A stretch of 64,000 nt of DNA from JBMOMT01 sp049324835 (GTDB lineage Bacteria > Chloroflexota > Anaerolineae > CAYNKW01), in contig JBMOMT010000019.1 of the NCBI GenBank assembly GCA_049324835.1, positions 1 to 64,000 of the forward strand, given 5' to 3'. The position numbers were made by a program, and so were the translations under genes. This document shows, one piece after another, positions 50,327-58,504 of this stretch. The stretch's first letter is position 1. Each line of letters opens with the position of its first letter. The notes below the pieces were generated by a model. It saw only the letters and a program-made list of their open reading frames with translations. It searched no databases and was not told the origin of the DNA.

Positions 50327-50605
50327 ATGCCCGAAGAATTGAGAGTTTTGTTCAGCGCCTTTGCCCTTCTTTTCGTGGCCGAACTGGGCGACAAGACCCA
50401 ACTGGCGGTCATCAGCATGACGGCCAAACACCAGATGCCGCTCTGGATTTTTATCGGCGCCGTTCTGGCCCTGGCCGCAGTCACCCTGCTGGGCGTGCTC
50501 GGCGGGCAACTGCTCACCCGCTTTATCCCCGAGCTGGTCCTGCGCAAAACAGCGGCGGTGTTGTTCGTGGGCATGGGATTCCTGATGTGGTTCGAAAAAC
50601 TCTGA
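50327..50605 (+). CDS. Half-size GDT1/UPF0016 (TMEM165) family transporter
   Basis: The 92-residue product has three membrane helices and one copy of the signature ELGDKTQL (about 19-26). Full-length members have two such repeats and export Mn2+ or Ca2+. Single-repeat proteins form dimers, often from adjacent genes. Here no second half lies nearby, so it may homodimerise. AGGAGA lies 6 bases before the ATG, and a strong terminator follows the stop. The leader contains palindromic element B. Confidence 0.9.
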   Translation: MPEELRVLFSAFALLFVAELGDKTQLAVISMTAKHQMPLWIFIGAVLALAAVTLLGVLGGQLLTRFIPELVLRKTAAVLFVGMGFLMWFEKL

Positions 50606-50640
50606 ACCGGCGAGAATAAGGCAGTGAGGCAGTAAAACGC

Positions 50641-50684
50641 CCGGGCTTCCATGGGCAGAGCCTATGGAAGCCCGGTTTTGTTTT
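50641..50684 (+). terminator. Intrinsic terminator after the GDT1-like gene
   Basis: CCGGGCTTCCAT (50641-50652) and ATGGAAGCCCGG (50664-50675) form a 12-bp stem, followed by TTTTGTTTT. It may also serve the convergent gene ending at 50745. Confidence 0.92.
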
Positions 50685-50744
50685 GCATTGGCAATTTATC
50701 CCACCTTCCGGGCGCACAAATTCTGTTCGGGACGCCCGAAAGGT

Positions 50745-52541
50745 CTACGGACAATGGGACGCGATCTTGTCCGACTCGCGAACGGCCGCATCCCAGGTGA
50801 ACTGCCGGTCGTCGCTGAAATAATAATAAGTCGAGCCGTTGGGCATCAGAGCGACCACGTTGCCGCTGATGCCCAACATCTGCGGCACCCAGAATTCACA
50901 ATCGAACCCATTTGCCCGGCCGTAGCTCTGCGCCCAAAAGGCATTGTTGTATTTCCGGCCGCGGTCGATGCCCACACCCCGGTCGCGAGCGTTCTGCTGC
51001 AGGGCGGCGGCCAACAGGCCGGCATGCAAAAGCTGCACACCATCGACCGCACCGCCGCTGTGGAGCAGCGTGGCGACCTTGGCGATGTCATCCGGAATCC
51101 ACCACAGCCCGTAGCCGCCCTCGGCCTGGCCCTGCCAGTTATCGTCGGCGGTGCGCATGGTGGTAAAGGCGCCGGGGCCGATCTGGAGCGGCCGGTAGAC
51201 CTCCTGAACCACGAACTCAAAGATGTCGGCTTTAGAGCCTTGCTGGCTTTGTAGATAGTTGTGCAGGGCGCGGGTCAGAATGAACGTATCGCAGGTACGA
51301 TAAACCCACGTCTTGCCGGGCGTGGACGAGTGCGGCCAGTCAAAGGCGGCGGCGATGCGCGCGGCGTAGGGTTGAGCGCCAAAAAACAGCTCCATCTGCG
51401 GGCCGTCCTCGTCGACCATGTAACCATCTGAGGCATAGTTGCCGGTGGACATGTCGATGGTGTGATCAAAGGTGACGCGCGTCCAGTCGCCGGGACTGGC
51501 AGTCGCTTCCGGCACATAGTCGCTGATGCGCAGGTCGGCGACCTGTGGGCCATACAACTGCGCCAGTCGCATCAGCGCCACGCCGACAAAAGCCGACTTG
51601 GCGGTGGAATAAGAAGTGGCCCGCATCCAATCGCAATAGGCATACCGGCCAAAACGCGTGCGGCAGCCGCCCACATAGTTCACCCCGTTGACGACCAGGC
51701 CGTACCAGGTCATGTGCTCCGCGCTGACACCCCGGCCAAAGGCAGAAACATCCACGCCCGCATAATCCACGGCCAGCTCTTCGATGGGTTTGGTGGGAAA
51801 ACGATTGGCCAGCTCCCGGGCAAAATCGGCGCGGAGCTGGCCTGCGTCGGTCACGGTAGCCGGATGGTAGGCGGCCTCCAACAGTCCCCAGAAATTGGCC
51901 CGCGTATAGGTGGTGGTTTCCTGGGTGATCTGGTACCACACCCGCGACACACGCCTGTCATCGAACAGAAAAACCATCGTGCCGTTGAACGTCGCGTTGC
52001 TGCCTTTCCACACCAGCGCAAAAGGAAAGGAGGCGCGGGAATAGCCCTGATCGCCGTTTTCCTGCCAGACGCGGCCCGGACCGATGATATAATTCCAGTT
52101 GGGATGATCGGTGATGATGAGACCACGCTGCACCGGAACGAGATAACTGCCGCTCTGTACGAACTCGTAGTCAAATTCGGGGAGATGAACCTTTTCCGGC
52201 GACAGTTCCCCTCTGAGCATCTCCGCGTCGCCGCCGGCATGCTCGCCCAACAGCTCCAGCCGGCCCTCAAAGATGTGCCCGGCAGGGGCGGCTTCATCGG
52301 GCAGGGCAAGAGCATCTTCGCTCACCGGCGAACCGGCGTCGAAACCCTCCATCAGATCGTCGCAGGTGAGGATCGTGCGGTCGATGCGGCCCGTCCCGGC
52401 CAACGGCTCGTCAGGCAGGGCGGGGAGCGGCGTCTGGACAGGTAAAGTGACCGTCTTTTGAACCGGCGCAGGTCCCCGGCAACCGGCGGCAAAGAGCAAG
52501 CCGATCAGTATGGCTGTGACTGCCTGGCGACGACTAGACAT
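50745..52541 (-). CDS. Serine-hydrolase (beta-lactamase fold) lipoprotein
   Basis: The 598-residue product has a lipoprotein signal (LIGLLFAAGC, cysteine at about 21). An N-terminal region of about 250 residues of unknown fold follows, then a class C beta-lactamase-like serine hydrolase domain with the catalytic S-x-x-K (Ser312-Thr-Ala-Lys315) in YSTAKSAFVGVALMRL. A second-motif tyrosine is likely in WVYRTCDTF. The KTG-like box is not clear. Such enzymes act on peptidoglycan peptides or esters outside the membrane. ATG 52541 fits the signal peptide; the longer frame has no signal and is rejected. GGAGG precedes it closely. Confidence 0.82.
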   Translation of the reverse strand: MSSRRQAVTAILIGLLFAAGCRGPAPVQKTVTLPVQTPLPALPDEPLAGTGRIDRTILTCDDLMEGFDAGSPVSEDALALPDEAAPAGHIFEGRLELLGEHAGGDAEMLRGELSPEKVHLPEFDYEFVQSGSYLVPVQRGLIITDHPNWNYIIGPGRVWQENGDQGYSRASFPFALVWKGSNATFNGTMVFLFDDRRVSRVWYQITQETTTYTRANFWGLLEAAYHPATVTDAGQLRADFARELANRFPTKPIEELAVDYAGVDVSAFGRGVSAEHMTWYGLVVNGVNYVGGCRTRFGRYAYCDWMRATSYSTAKSAFVGVALMRLAQLYGPQVADLRISDYVPEATASPGDWTRVTFDHTIDMSTGNYASDGYMVDEDGPQMELFFGAQPYAARIAAAFDWPHSSTPGKTWVYRTCDTFILTRALHNYLQSQQGSKADIFEFVVQEVYRPLQIGPGAFTTMRTADDNWQGQAEGGYGLWWIPDDIAKVATLLHSGGAVDGVQLLHAGLLAAALQQNARDRGVGIDRGRKYNNAFWAQSYGRANGFDCEFWVPQMLGISGNVVALMPNGSTYYYFSDDRQFTWDAAVRESDKIASHCP

Positions 52542-52793
52542 GACCCTCCCCTTTCTCGAATCCCCCAGCCGAAACAACAGGCTATCGATCTTTGCCAGGA
52601 TGTGGGCAGGCAAAACGGCGCGCAACACTGCCGGTATGGCAGAGCCGTCAGTGTCCAGTATACCACAAATCACAGCGCAACGCATTTTTTAAGGGGTATT
52701 CCGCGCCTCGAGCCCTGGGGCAGCCGGGCTTGCTGGGGGACTTGGCAGATCGTCACCGCGCCGCCGATGGCCATCCCGGTTTCCAGACAAACG

Positions 52794-54695
52794 TCATCTG
52801 CGGAAACTGCCCAACCTGGTCACGACACTGGAAACCGTGAAACTCGTGTATGGACTGCCGGCGGTATAACTTCCACCCTGGTAGAGGCCGTCTTTTTCCG
52901 CGCCGGTCGAGCTGCCGCCATAGTAGACCTCGTAGGTCGTGCCGATGGCGAGTTCCGGCGCAGAGAGCACGATAGACTGGTAGGGTTTAATGGACACAAA
53001 AGTGAGGATTTCGTCGCCCCCGCTGGTTCGAATGTGGATCAGGGTGCCTGCCTGGAGCGTTCCGTTCAGGTTGAGCAGCACGGAATTCTGGGTCGATGAC
53101 TCGCTGGGCGCTTCGGCCATGCCGGCGCTGCCCGCCGCCACCAGAAATCCACCCGTGATATTGAACGAGCCGAGGTAGTCCAGCGCGCCGTTCATGTTCT
53201 CTGTCGGACCGTTCACAACGACCACGCCGCCGGTCATCTCGATGGCGCCGTTGGAATCGAGGCCGTCGCCGCCGGCATCGATCACGATATAACCGCCGTT
53301 GATGTACAAAAAGTAATCGCCCGAGTAGGCAAAGGTATCCTGGCCCGGCATCCCACCGCGCCCCGGCCCTCCGCCCGGAGGAGCGCCGGGGCCCCAGTTC
53401 GTGCCAGAGGCGTCGTTGCCGCCGGCCACATTGATGGCGTCATCGCTGGAGGTGATGTAAAAATCACCCTCGTTGATGGTGATCACGGCGCTTTCCAGAC
53501 CCTCGTAAGAGGCGCGGATGTGAATCTGGCCGCCGTTGATCTCCAGGGTCGAATCGGCGTGTATGGCGTCGTCGCCGGTGGCCATGACAAACGCGCCGTC
53601 GTTGATGACCAGACTGCCGTTGGAGTGGATGGCGTCGTCGGCGGCGTCGATGTCAAAGGCGCCGCCATCGATGTGGACACTGACGCCGGCCTTGATCCCC
53701 TTGGCCGAGGTTTCGGCGTCGATGCGGCTGTTGTTGCCCCCGCCGGCGGTGAGGGTCACTTTGCCGGCGGCGATCATGACATCTGTCTGGGCCTGGATGG
53801 CATCCCCGCCGGAGGTGACGTGGATGATACCCCCCTCGATGGCAATGTATCCTTTGGCGGCGTCTTGATCTTTGTCGGATTTCAGGCCATCACCCTGAGC
53901 GGTGACGGTGACCGTGCCGCCTTTGACCACCAGATAGTCCTTGCCCCGGATGCCGTCGTCCACCGCGTTCACGGTGATCGTGCCGCCGCTGATGACCAGC
54001 CCGTCTTTGCTGGCAATGCCGTCGTTGTAATGGCCCTCCACCGTCAACGAGCCGCCGCCAGAGAGGGTCAGGTCATCCTGGCTAAAGAGGGCGGCGTTGG
54101 GCTCGTCCTCTTCCGGGTCTGCAAAAACATAAGACTCACCGTCGGAGAAATAGTTCTCGCTGTTATCGGCCAGGATGATGACCGTTTCTTCCGCGTTAGC
54201 CACATAGATGGGCGCGCTGGTGTTGCTGTGAATCTCGACGCCGTTCAAAACGAGCCTGACCGTGGCCTCGTCCTGGGTGTCGACGACGATCTGGCCGTCG
54301 ATCAGGGAGCCGCTCAGGCTGTAGGTGCCGGCTGCCGTGATGGTGGCCGTGCTGCCATCCACCGTCACACCGGCCCCGTCGGCGGCAATGGTGCTGCCGT
54401 TCAAGGCGATGTTTACCACCTGGGCGCTGTCCCAGACATAATCGCTGGCATCGTCGTGATCCTGGCTGTTTTCGGCGGCTGCCTCGGCCACCGAGCCGGC
54501 GACAGTCTCTTCGGCCGCCTGGCTGCTTTCGGTCGCGGCAGCGGCAGTCGCCACTGCGGTTGGGTCTGAATTCACCACGGCGCCGGTCACCTGTTCCTGG
54601 GCCGACGATACCGGCTCCAGCGCTCCGCCGCACGCGGCGAGCATGGATAGCACCAGAAGCCAGGTGAGCAAAACGACGATTTTTCCTTTATTCAT
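52794..54695 (-). CDS. Carbohydrate-binding beta-helix lipoprotein (Cthe_2159/DUF4353-like)
   Basis: The 633-residue product has a lipoprotein signal (LSMLAACGG), an acidic Ala/Glu-rich linker (about 35-90) and a long right-handed beta-helix. Its repeats include SGGTITVNAVDDGIRGKDYL and NDGAFVMATGDDAIHADSTL (D-D-G/A-I-x-G/S). Cthe_2159 of this family binds polygalacturonate and cellulose with calcium. A Gly/Pro-rich loop (GPGAPPGGGPGRGGMPG) interrupts the helix. It is next to a DUF4956 protein and a VTC-domain polymerase, a neighbourhood repeated in many bacteria, often with a CotH kinase that is missing here. Confidence 0.88.
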   Translation of the reverse strand: MNKGKIVVLLTWLLVLSMLAACGGALEPVSSAQEQVTGAVVNSDPTAVATAAAATESSQAAEETVAGSVAEAAAENSQDHDDASDYVWDSAQVVNIALNGSTIAADGAGVTVDGSTATITAAGTYSLSGSLIDGQIVVDTQDEATVRLVLNGVEIHSNTSAPIYVANAEETVIILADNSENYFSDGESYVFADPEEDEPNAALFSQDDLTLSGGGSLTVEGHYNDGIASKDGLVISGGTITVNAVDDGIRGKDYLVVKGGTVTVTAQGDGLKSDKDQDAAKGYIAIEGGIIHVTSGGDAIQAQTDVMIAAGKVTLTAGGGNNSRIDAETSAKGIKAGVSVHIDGGAFDIDAADDAIHSNGSLVINDGAFVMATGDDAIHADSTLEINGGQIHIRASYEGLESAVITINEGDFYITSSDDAINVAGGNDASGTNWGPGAPPGGGPGRGGMPGQDTFAYSGDYFLYINGGYIVIDAGGDGLDSNGAIEMTGGVVVVNGPTENMNGALDYLGSFNITGGFLVAAGSAGMAEAPSESSTQNSVLLNLNGTLQAGTLIHIRTSGGDEILTFVSIKPYQSIVLSAPELAIGTTYEVYYGGSSTGAEKDGLYQGGSYTAGSPYTSFTVSSVVTRLGSFRR

Positions 54696-54725
54696 TCCAG
54701 ACTCCTTTTTTGAGATGTCACTCGT

Positions 54726-54950
54726 CTATTGCGAGATGGTATCAGAGATGAAAACCTGGGTATTGTAAACGGCTATTTCGTCCGACAGAGCCACAGTGCT
54801 GCCCGCGCTGGTGATCTGCTCCGCCGCCTGCCCGCCGTCCGGCACGCTGTAAGCGACGATGTGTTGATCGCCCAGGCCCATGATCAACACGGTCGATACC
54901 AGCGCCAGCAGTAGGATCAGTTTATAGTGCCGCTTGAATTTCAGATTCAT
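54726..54950 (-). CDS. Small secreted or membrane-anchored protein
   Basis: The 74-residue product has a basic N-terminus and one hydrophobic segment (LILLLALVSTVLIMGLG, about 11-27), then a polar tail. It could be cleaved or stay anchored. It sits between the DUF4956 gene and the beta-helix gene, where related clusters often carry a CotH kinase. It shows no CotH motif and may be a remnant or an unrelated small gene. GGGAGAGG precedes the ATG. Confidence 0.6.
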   Translation of the reverse strand: MNLKFKRHYKLILLLALVSTVLIMGLGDQHIVAYSVPDGGQAAEQITSAGSTVALSDEIAVYNTQVFISDTISQ

Positions 54951-54980
54951 CTGCCTCTCCCTGCCCCTGGCAGCGATGCG

Positions 54981-55664
54981 TTACAGGTCGGTGCTGTTAT
55001 AACCGGCGATCAGCGTCACGCGGTTGTTACCGTTGAGCTTTTTGATCTCGGCCAGGAATTCCTGGAGCCGGGTCTGCTTTTTGAGCCCCACGCTGTAGGT
55101 CAGCTCGGTGAGCATGCCGTTTTGCACCGAATCGATACTGATCAACTCGGAGGAGGCGGTGTATTTCAGGAACAGCGGGTCGAAGAGCGTGTCGAACGCC
55201 AGGTCGTTGGTCACTCGTATCTTGAGGATCTGGCTCACTTCCCGGCGGGCGTACCAGTTAAAGCGGGTCATGATCAGAATGGCCAGACTGATGACCACGG
55301 CAGCGATGATGGCCAGCAGATAAAACCTGGTGCCGATGGCCATGCCGATGGCCATGGTGAAAAAGATAAAACCCACGTCGCGCGTTTCCTTGACGGCATT
55401 ACGAAAACGAATGATAGACAACGCGCCCACCAGGGCAAAAGCCCGGGCGATGTTCGAGCCCACGATCAGCATGATGACGGCCACCACCATGCCGTTCAGC
55501 ACCAGGGTGTGCACAAAACTCTGGGTGTACGACGCGCCGCGATGGGTGTTCTGGTACACCACGCCGATGATTGCGGACAGCAAAAAGCTGAGCAGCAGGC
55601 AGATCACCACGTCGCCCACCGAGAACACGCCGGTCAGATCCTCAAAGTTGAACAATGTTTCCAC
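54981..55664 (-). CDS. DUF4956 membrane protein
   Basis: The 227-residue product has four to five membrane helices and the family core GSNIARAFALVGALSIIRFR then NAVKETRDVGFIFF, followed by a soluble C-terminal domain. DUF4956 proteins are encoded beside VTC-domain polyphosphate polymerases and are presumed membrane partners. Their activity is unknown. It starts with GTG 55664, with GGAGG 7 bases upstream, and is separated from the VTC gene by a palindromic repeat. Confidence 0.9.
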   Translation of the reverse strand: METLFNFEDLTGVFSVGDVVICLLLSFLLSAIIGVVYQNTHRGASYTQSFVHTLVLNGMVVAVIMLIVGSNIARAFALVGALSIIRFRNAVKETRDVGFIFFTMAIGMAIGTRFYLLAIIAAVVISLAILIMTRFNWYARREVSQILKIRVTNDLAFDTLFDPLFLKYTASSELISIDSVQNGMLTELTYSVGLKKQTRLQEFLAEIKKLNGNNRVTLIAGYNSTDL

Positions 55665-55721
55665 GAAAAACCTCCGCTGTGCGAATTCGTTTGGTAACCG
55701 TTCGAGGGGAGCCAGAAATCC

Positions 55722-55813
55722 TCACCAAAGGCAAAGACGCCAAGAAAACAAAAAAAAAGCCAATTCAAGAACGATTTTTCCCTCCGAATTTTGGTGACTT
55801 GGTGTCTTGGTGA
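55722..55813. repeat. Dispersed repeat of the TCACCAAAGGCAAAGACGCC type
   Basis: TCACCAAAGGCAAAGACGCC at the left end and TTGGTGACTTGGTGTCTTGG (then TGA) at the right end are loose complements (TCACCAA...TTGGTGA). It lies between the VTC and DUF4956 genes. Confidence 0.65.
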
Positions 55814-55859
55814 TTAGAAAAGACTTGATCCGAACGCCTATTTTTTGAATGATCGACGC

Positions 55860-56624
55860 TCAGGCCAGCGCCAGGCGCAAGGCCGGCGCCGGCAGGTTGT
55901 GGGCCCGTTCGATGCTGCAGCAGTATTTGCTGACCCGCACCAGCTTGAGGTTGTGCAGCGCCACCAGTTCGGTGAGCCAGTAGGGAATACGCTCGTTGAC
56001 CTTGATCTCGACCACCGTCCAGCCGGCTGGCAACAGCGGCAGGTTGCTCGCCGTTCCGTCCAGAGCCAGGTGATGGACGCGGTAGCCGAGATCCGTGTCG
56101 AACGTGACACGCAGGCCGATGTCGTAATCGGTGCCGACCAGCGCCTGGCGGGCATAACTCACCACGCTGGCCGGGCGCAGATTGTACTGCCACAACATGC
56201 CGCTGATCTCGTCGATCACGGCGGCGTCCTGGGGGGCGTGATTGGGAACCTGGCGCTGGTCGCACAGCCGCCGCGCCTGGCCGTAGGGCAGCAGGACGCG
56301 CCGTTTCTGTGTGACCCGGTTCATACGCTGTTTGATCTCGACAAAAACCGGCGTGTCGGCTGCCAGCGGCCCGCTCGATTCATAATAGCGCATGCGCAGT
56401 TTACGCCGGAATTTGATGCCATCCACTTTTTCCCGGTAAAAGCAGAAATCCGGCCCGTCGTAGTACAGGCTGGAAAGGTAATAACTGCCGACCGTATCGC
56501 CGTGGTCGTCGGGCACCAGATAGGCGCGCAGCGACTGTTTGAACGCCTCGGCGGCCTCGATAGGCACCAGGTATTTCAGCTCAAAGCGATCAAATTTACG
56601 AATGATGTGGCTGAGGTTCGACAC
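55860..56624 (-). CDS. VTC-domain polyphosphate polymerase-like protein
   Basis: The 254-residue product has the VTC catalytic-tunnel motifs: RFELKYLVP, SYYLSSLYYD, FRRKLRMRYY, PVFVEIKQR and, near the end, VVEIKVNERIPYWLTELV. In yeast Vtc4 this domain makes polyphosphate from ATP. Bacterial versions are cytoplasmic and occur with DUF4956, as here. GTG 56624 has GGGGAG 7 bases upstream; the longer frame adds an unlikely leader. It is the first gene of the VTC / DUF4956 / beta-helix unit. Confidence 0.9.
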   Translation of the reverse strand: MSNLSHIIRKFDRFELKYLVPIEAAEAFKQSLRAYLVPDDHGDTVGSYYLSSLYYDGPDFCFYREKVDGIKFRRKLRMRYYESSGPLAADTPVFVEIKQRMNRVTQKRRVLLPYGQARRLCDQRQVPNHAPQDAAVIDEISGMLWQYNLRPASVVSYARQALVGTDYDIGLRVTFDTDLGYRVHHLALDGTASNLPLLPAGWTVVEIKVNERIPYWLTELVALHNLKLVRVSKYCCSIERAHNLPAPALRLALA

Positions 56625-56857
56625 GACAATCTCCCCGCTGAAAAAAAGAGAACTGGACAAAGACTGGCATTACACACCGGTGCCAAAAGAAAACCACTTT
56701 CTCAGAAAAGCCAGGCTCACCCGGGGAATGATCCTCTTGAGGACAGATTTTCCACCGTATTGCGTCCTTATTTTAACAGATTGAGATGGAGATTCTGTGG
56801 AGGTTTTGCAGAGATGGGAATAGTCAACGAGGGGGTGCACAGTCTGACGTGGACCAG

Positions 56858-56922
56858 TTTTACCGCAGAGGCGCAGAGAAACAGCCAGACAACCCGGCGC
56901 CCTCGGCGTCTCGGCGGTGAGA
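56858..56922. repeat. Dispersed palindromic element (CACCGC...GCGGTGA type), copy 2
   Basis: TTTTACCGCAGAGGCGCAGA at the left and GGCGTCTCGGCGGTGAGAC at the right. It has the same vocabulary as the element at 5190-5296 in reverse order. The rest of the gap 56625-56951 shows no gene. Confidence 0.65.
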
Positions 56923-56951
56923 CAAACTTGGCGGTTTGAGGCAAAGCTTCG

Positions 56952-57102
56952 TTAGACAGTTACGACCAACAGGGATGGGATCTGCTGTTTGTAGGTTTGT
57001 AACTGGTCGAACGCCTGCCCGATATCGGCGCGCTCGTCGGCGGGGCTCTTGAGCTCGATGACGGCCAGCGGCAGGCCGTTGACGAACAGCTTGTTGCCGG
57101 GT
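56952..57102 (-). pseudogene. Fragment of a type I restriction enzyme R subunit (HsdR)
   Basis: The minus-strand frame gives NKLFVNGLPLAVIELKSPAD followed by ERADIGQAFDQLQTYKQQIP. This is the core of the HsdR N-terminal nuclease domain (the E-x-K of the PD-ExK fold is in VIELK). It stops after SLLVVTV and is cut on the other side by the GC-rich palindrome at 57120-57153. About 50 of roughly 1000 residues remain. Confidence 0.75.
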
Positions 57103-57119
57103 TTCGTTTGTGGTCGTTT

Positions 57120-57153
57120 CAGCCGCCTGCCTGCGCAGGCAGGCGTGCGGCTG
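57120..57153. repeat. GCCTGCC/GGCAGGC palindrome, copy 1
   Basis: A perfect 20-base palindrome GCCTGCCTGCGCAGGCAGGC lies at 57125-57144, with CAGCC and GGCTG beyond. Related sequences recur at 58505, 60001 and 63725. Confidence 0.82.
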
Positions 57154-57198
57154 ATGTGTGGGGCGTCAGGTGGCCGCTTTGTTTTTGAGAGAGTGTGC

Positions 57199-57227
57199 TT
57201 GTGCAAGCGTGGCTGTTGGACTATAAT
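57199..57227 (+). promoter_or_regulatory. Sigma-70 promoter of the truncated helicase
   Basis: TTGTGC (57199-57204), a 17-base spacer and TATAAT (57222-57227), 60 bases before the ATG at 57287. Confidence 0.7.
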
Positions 57228-57286
57228 GGGGGTTGGCCCCTGCACCCATTCCGAATCTCTCCAACGAGCCGGAGGTTGATCAGCCA

Positions 57287-57709
57287 ATGACCCACCTCTA
57301 CGAACTGATCCAACAGAACGTCGCCACTTGGCGCAAGGATGGCTACCCCCACGCCGACTATTCGGCTATCGCCGAGATACTCGATTACGCCATCCTGCCC
57401 GAGAACAAGAGCTTGCGCTTCCTGCGCGCCGCCCAGCTCCGCGCCCTGGAGACCTATTGGTACCTGCGCCTCGTCGAGGGCACACCCCATACCTTTGATC
57501 TCGCCCACAAGCTCGAAAGCGTCCACGAAACTCTCACCCTCGACTATCCCAGCTACATCCTGGCCCTGGCCATGGGCGCCGGCAAGACGATGTTCATCGG
57601 TCAAGCCAGAGACCTCCGAGGTCTCGGAAGACCTCGGAGGTCTCGAGACGCCCGCTTTCGCGACGACGCCGTGGACGGCCAGAACGGCAAGGCGATGGCC
57701 GTGCAGTGA
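57287..57709 (+). pseudogene. N-terminal remnant of a type III restriction/DEAD-box helicase
   Basis: The frame reads YADYSAIAEILDYAI-like sequence (PHADYSAIAEILDYAILPEN), then RFLRAAQLRALETYWYLRLV and the Walker A LALAMGAGKTMFIG (about 92-105). This matches the N-terminus of Res/DEAD-box restriction helicases. After GQARD the frame runs into the palindrome at 57609-57646 and loses homology, ending at 57709. Motifs II-VI are missing, so it is inactive. The promoter and GGAGG before the ATG survive. Confidence 0.75.
57609..57646. repeat. GACCTCCGAGGTC palindromes in head-to-head pair (REP-like)
   Basis: GAGACCTCCGAGGTCTC and its inverse GAAGACCTCGGAGGTCTC stand next to each other, each nearly self-complementary. 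They interrupt the helicase remnant. Confidence 0.82.
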
Positions 57710-57818
57710 TGGGTGGGGCTGAATCCGGAGAGGCTCCAGTACGAGATGATCTTAACCAGAGGCGAAGGGGTGGCTTTCAATCAGTTCGCATCGGCGAAGC
57801 GGTTCGTCGAGGATTAGT

Positions 57819-57840
57819 CTGACCTCCGAGGTCTGGAGAG
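57819..57840. repeat. GACCTCCGAGGTC palindrome before the RAYT gene (REP-like)
   Basis: TGACCTCCGAGGTCTGGAG lies 9 bases before the transposase start. It is the same palindrome as at 57609-57646. Confidence 0.75.
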
Positions 57841-57848
57841 GAGACACA

Positions 57849-58217
57849 GTGCCGCGACGCGATATTCAATTGTGCGCAGGGGAGTTCTATCACTTCTACA
57901 ACCGTGGCAACAACCGGGAACGCATCTTTTTCGAGCGCGAGAACTATCTGTTCTTCCTACGGCAGTTGCGCCAACATCTCTTGCCTATCCTCGATGTGGT
58001 AGCGTATTGCTTGATGCCTACCCATTACCATCTGCTGGTGCGGATCAAGACCACCGAGGTTGTGCGAACCGGGGGTCCGCCTGAAACCTCGGCGGTCTCC
58101 AGGGCGATGATGCGTTTCTCCGTTTCCTACACCAAGGCTATGAACAAGCGCTATGATCGGGTTGGGTCACTAGTGATAGGTTTGAAGGCAAGCCCTTGTA
58201 TGAATGGATTGTGCTAA
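57849..58217 (+). pseudogene. REP-associated tyrosine transposase (RAYT), C-terminally truncated
   Basis: The 122-residue frame begins at GTG 57849 and has GEFYHFYNRGNNRERIFFER and the HUH motif in LMPTHYHLLVRI (His59, His61), typical of Y1/RAYT transposases. It also has VSRAMMRFSVSYTKAMNKRY. Relatives continue GSLFQGRFKA and about 60-100 more residues; here the frame changes at about 58168 and runs out. An insert GGPPETSAV is encoded by sequence related to the GACCTCCGAGG palindromes (AACCTCGGCGGTCTC). These nucleases move or copy REP palindromes like those just upstream. Confidence 0.82.
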
Positions 58218-58483
58218 AGGCGCGTCAGGAGGGGTTGGCGGGGGCAACCGTTTTGCGAGGAATGATGGGGTTCGGGCCAAGCAGTCGTGTTTATACCACC
58301 AAGATACTGCGTCTGTCGGAAGATTTGCCCATTGTCGTTGAAATCGTGGACACACACGAGAGGCTCGAGGGTTTTTTACACGTTATCGACGAGGCAATTC
58401 TCGAGGGTTTGGTGACACTGGAGAGAGCCCGGATAAGCTTGTACAGGGGTAGAAAGCAGAACCTTCAGGAGGGCGCAGCATAA
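58169..58483 (+). pseudogene. DUF190 protein lacking its N-terminus
   Basis: From 58169 the frame reads TSDRFEGKPLYEWIVLKARQ and then GLAGATVLRGMMGFG, RVYTTKILRLSEDLPIVVEI and HVIDEAILEGLVTLERA. This is the DUF190 family, often encoded with CrcB fluoride channels. The first 10-15 residues and a proper start are lost at the junction with the RAYT gene; only a TTG at 58196 remains, without a ribosome-binding site. No crcB is present. A deletion or transposition joined the two genes. Confidence 0.82.
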
Positions 58484-58504
58484 CCGGCGCACGCCGCCTG
58501 TCCT

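Noticed and set aside
57716..57817. Short frame ending FNQFASAKRFVED as a gene
   Set aside because: It has no recognisable family or start signals and lies in the remnant region; it is probably a gene-end scrap.
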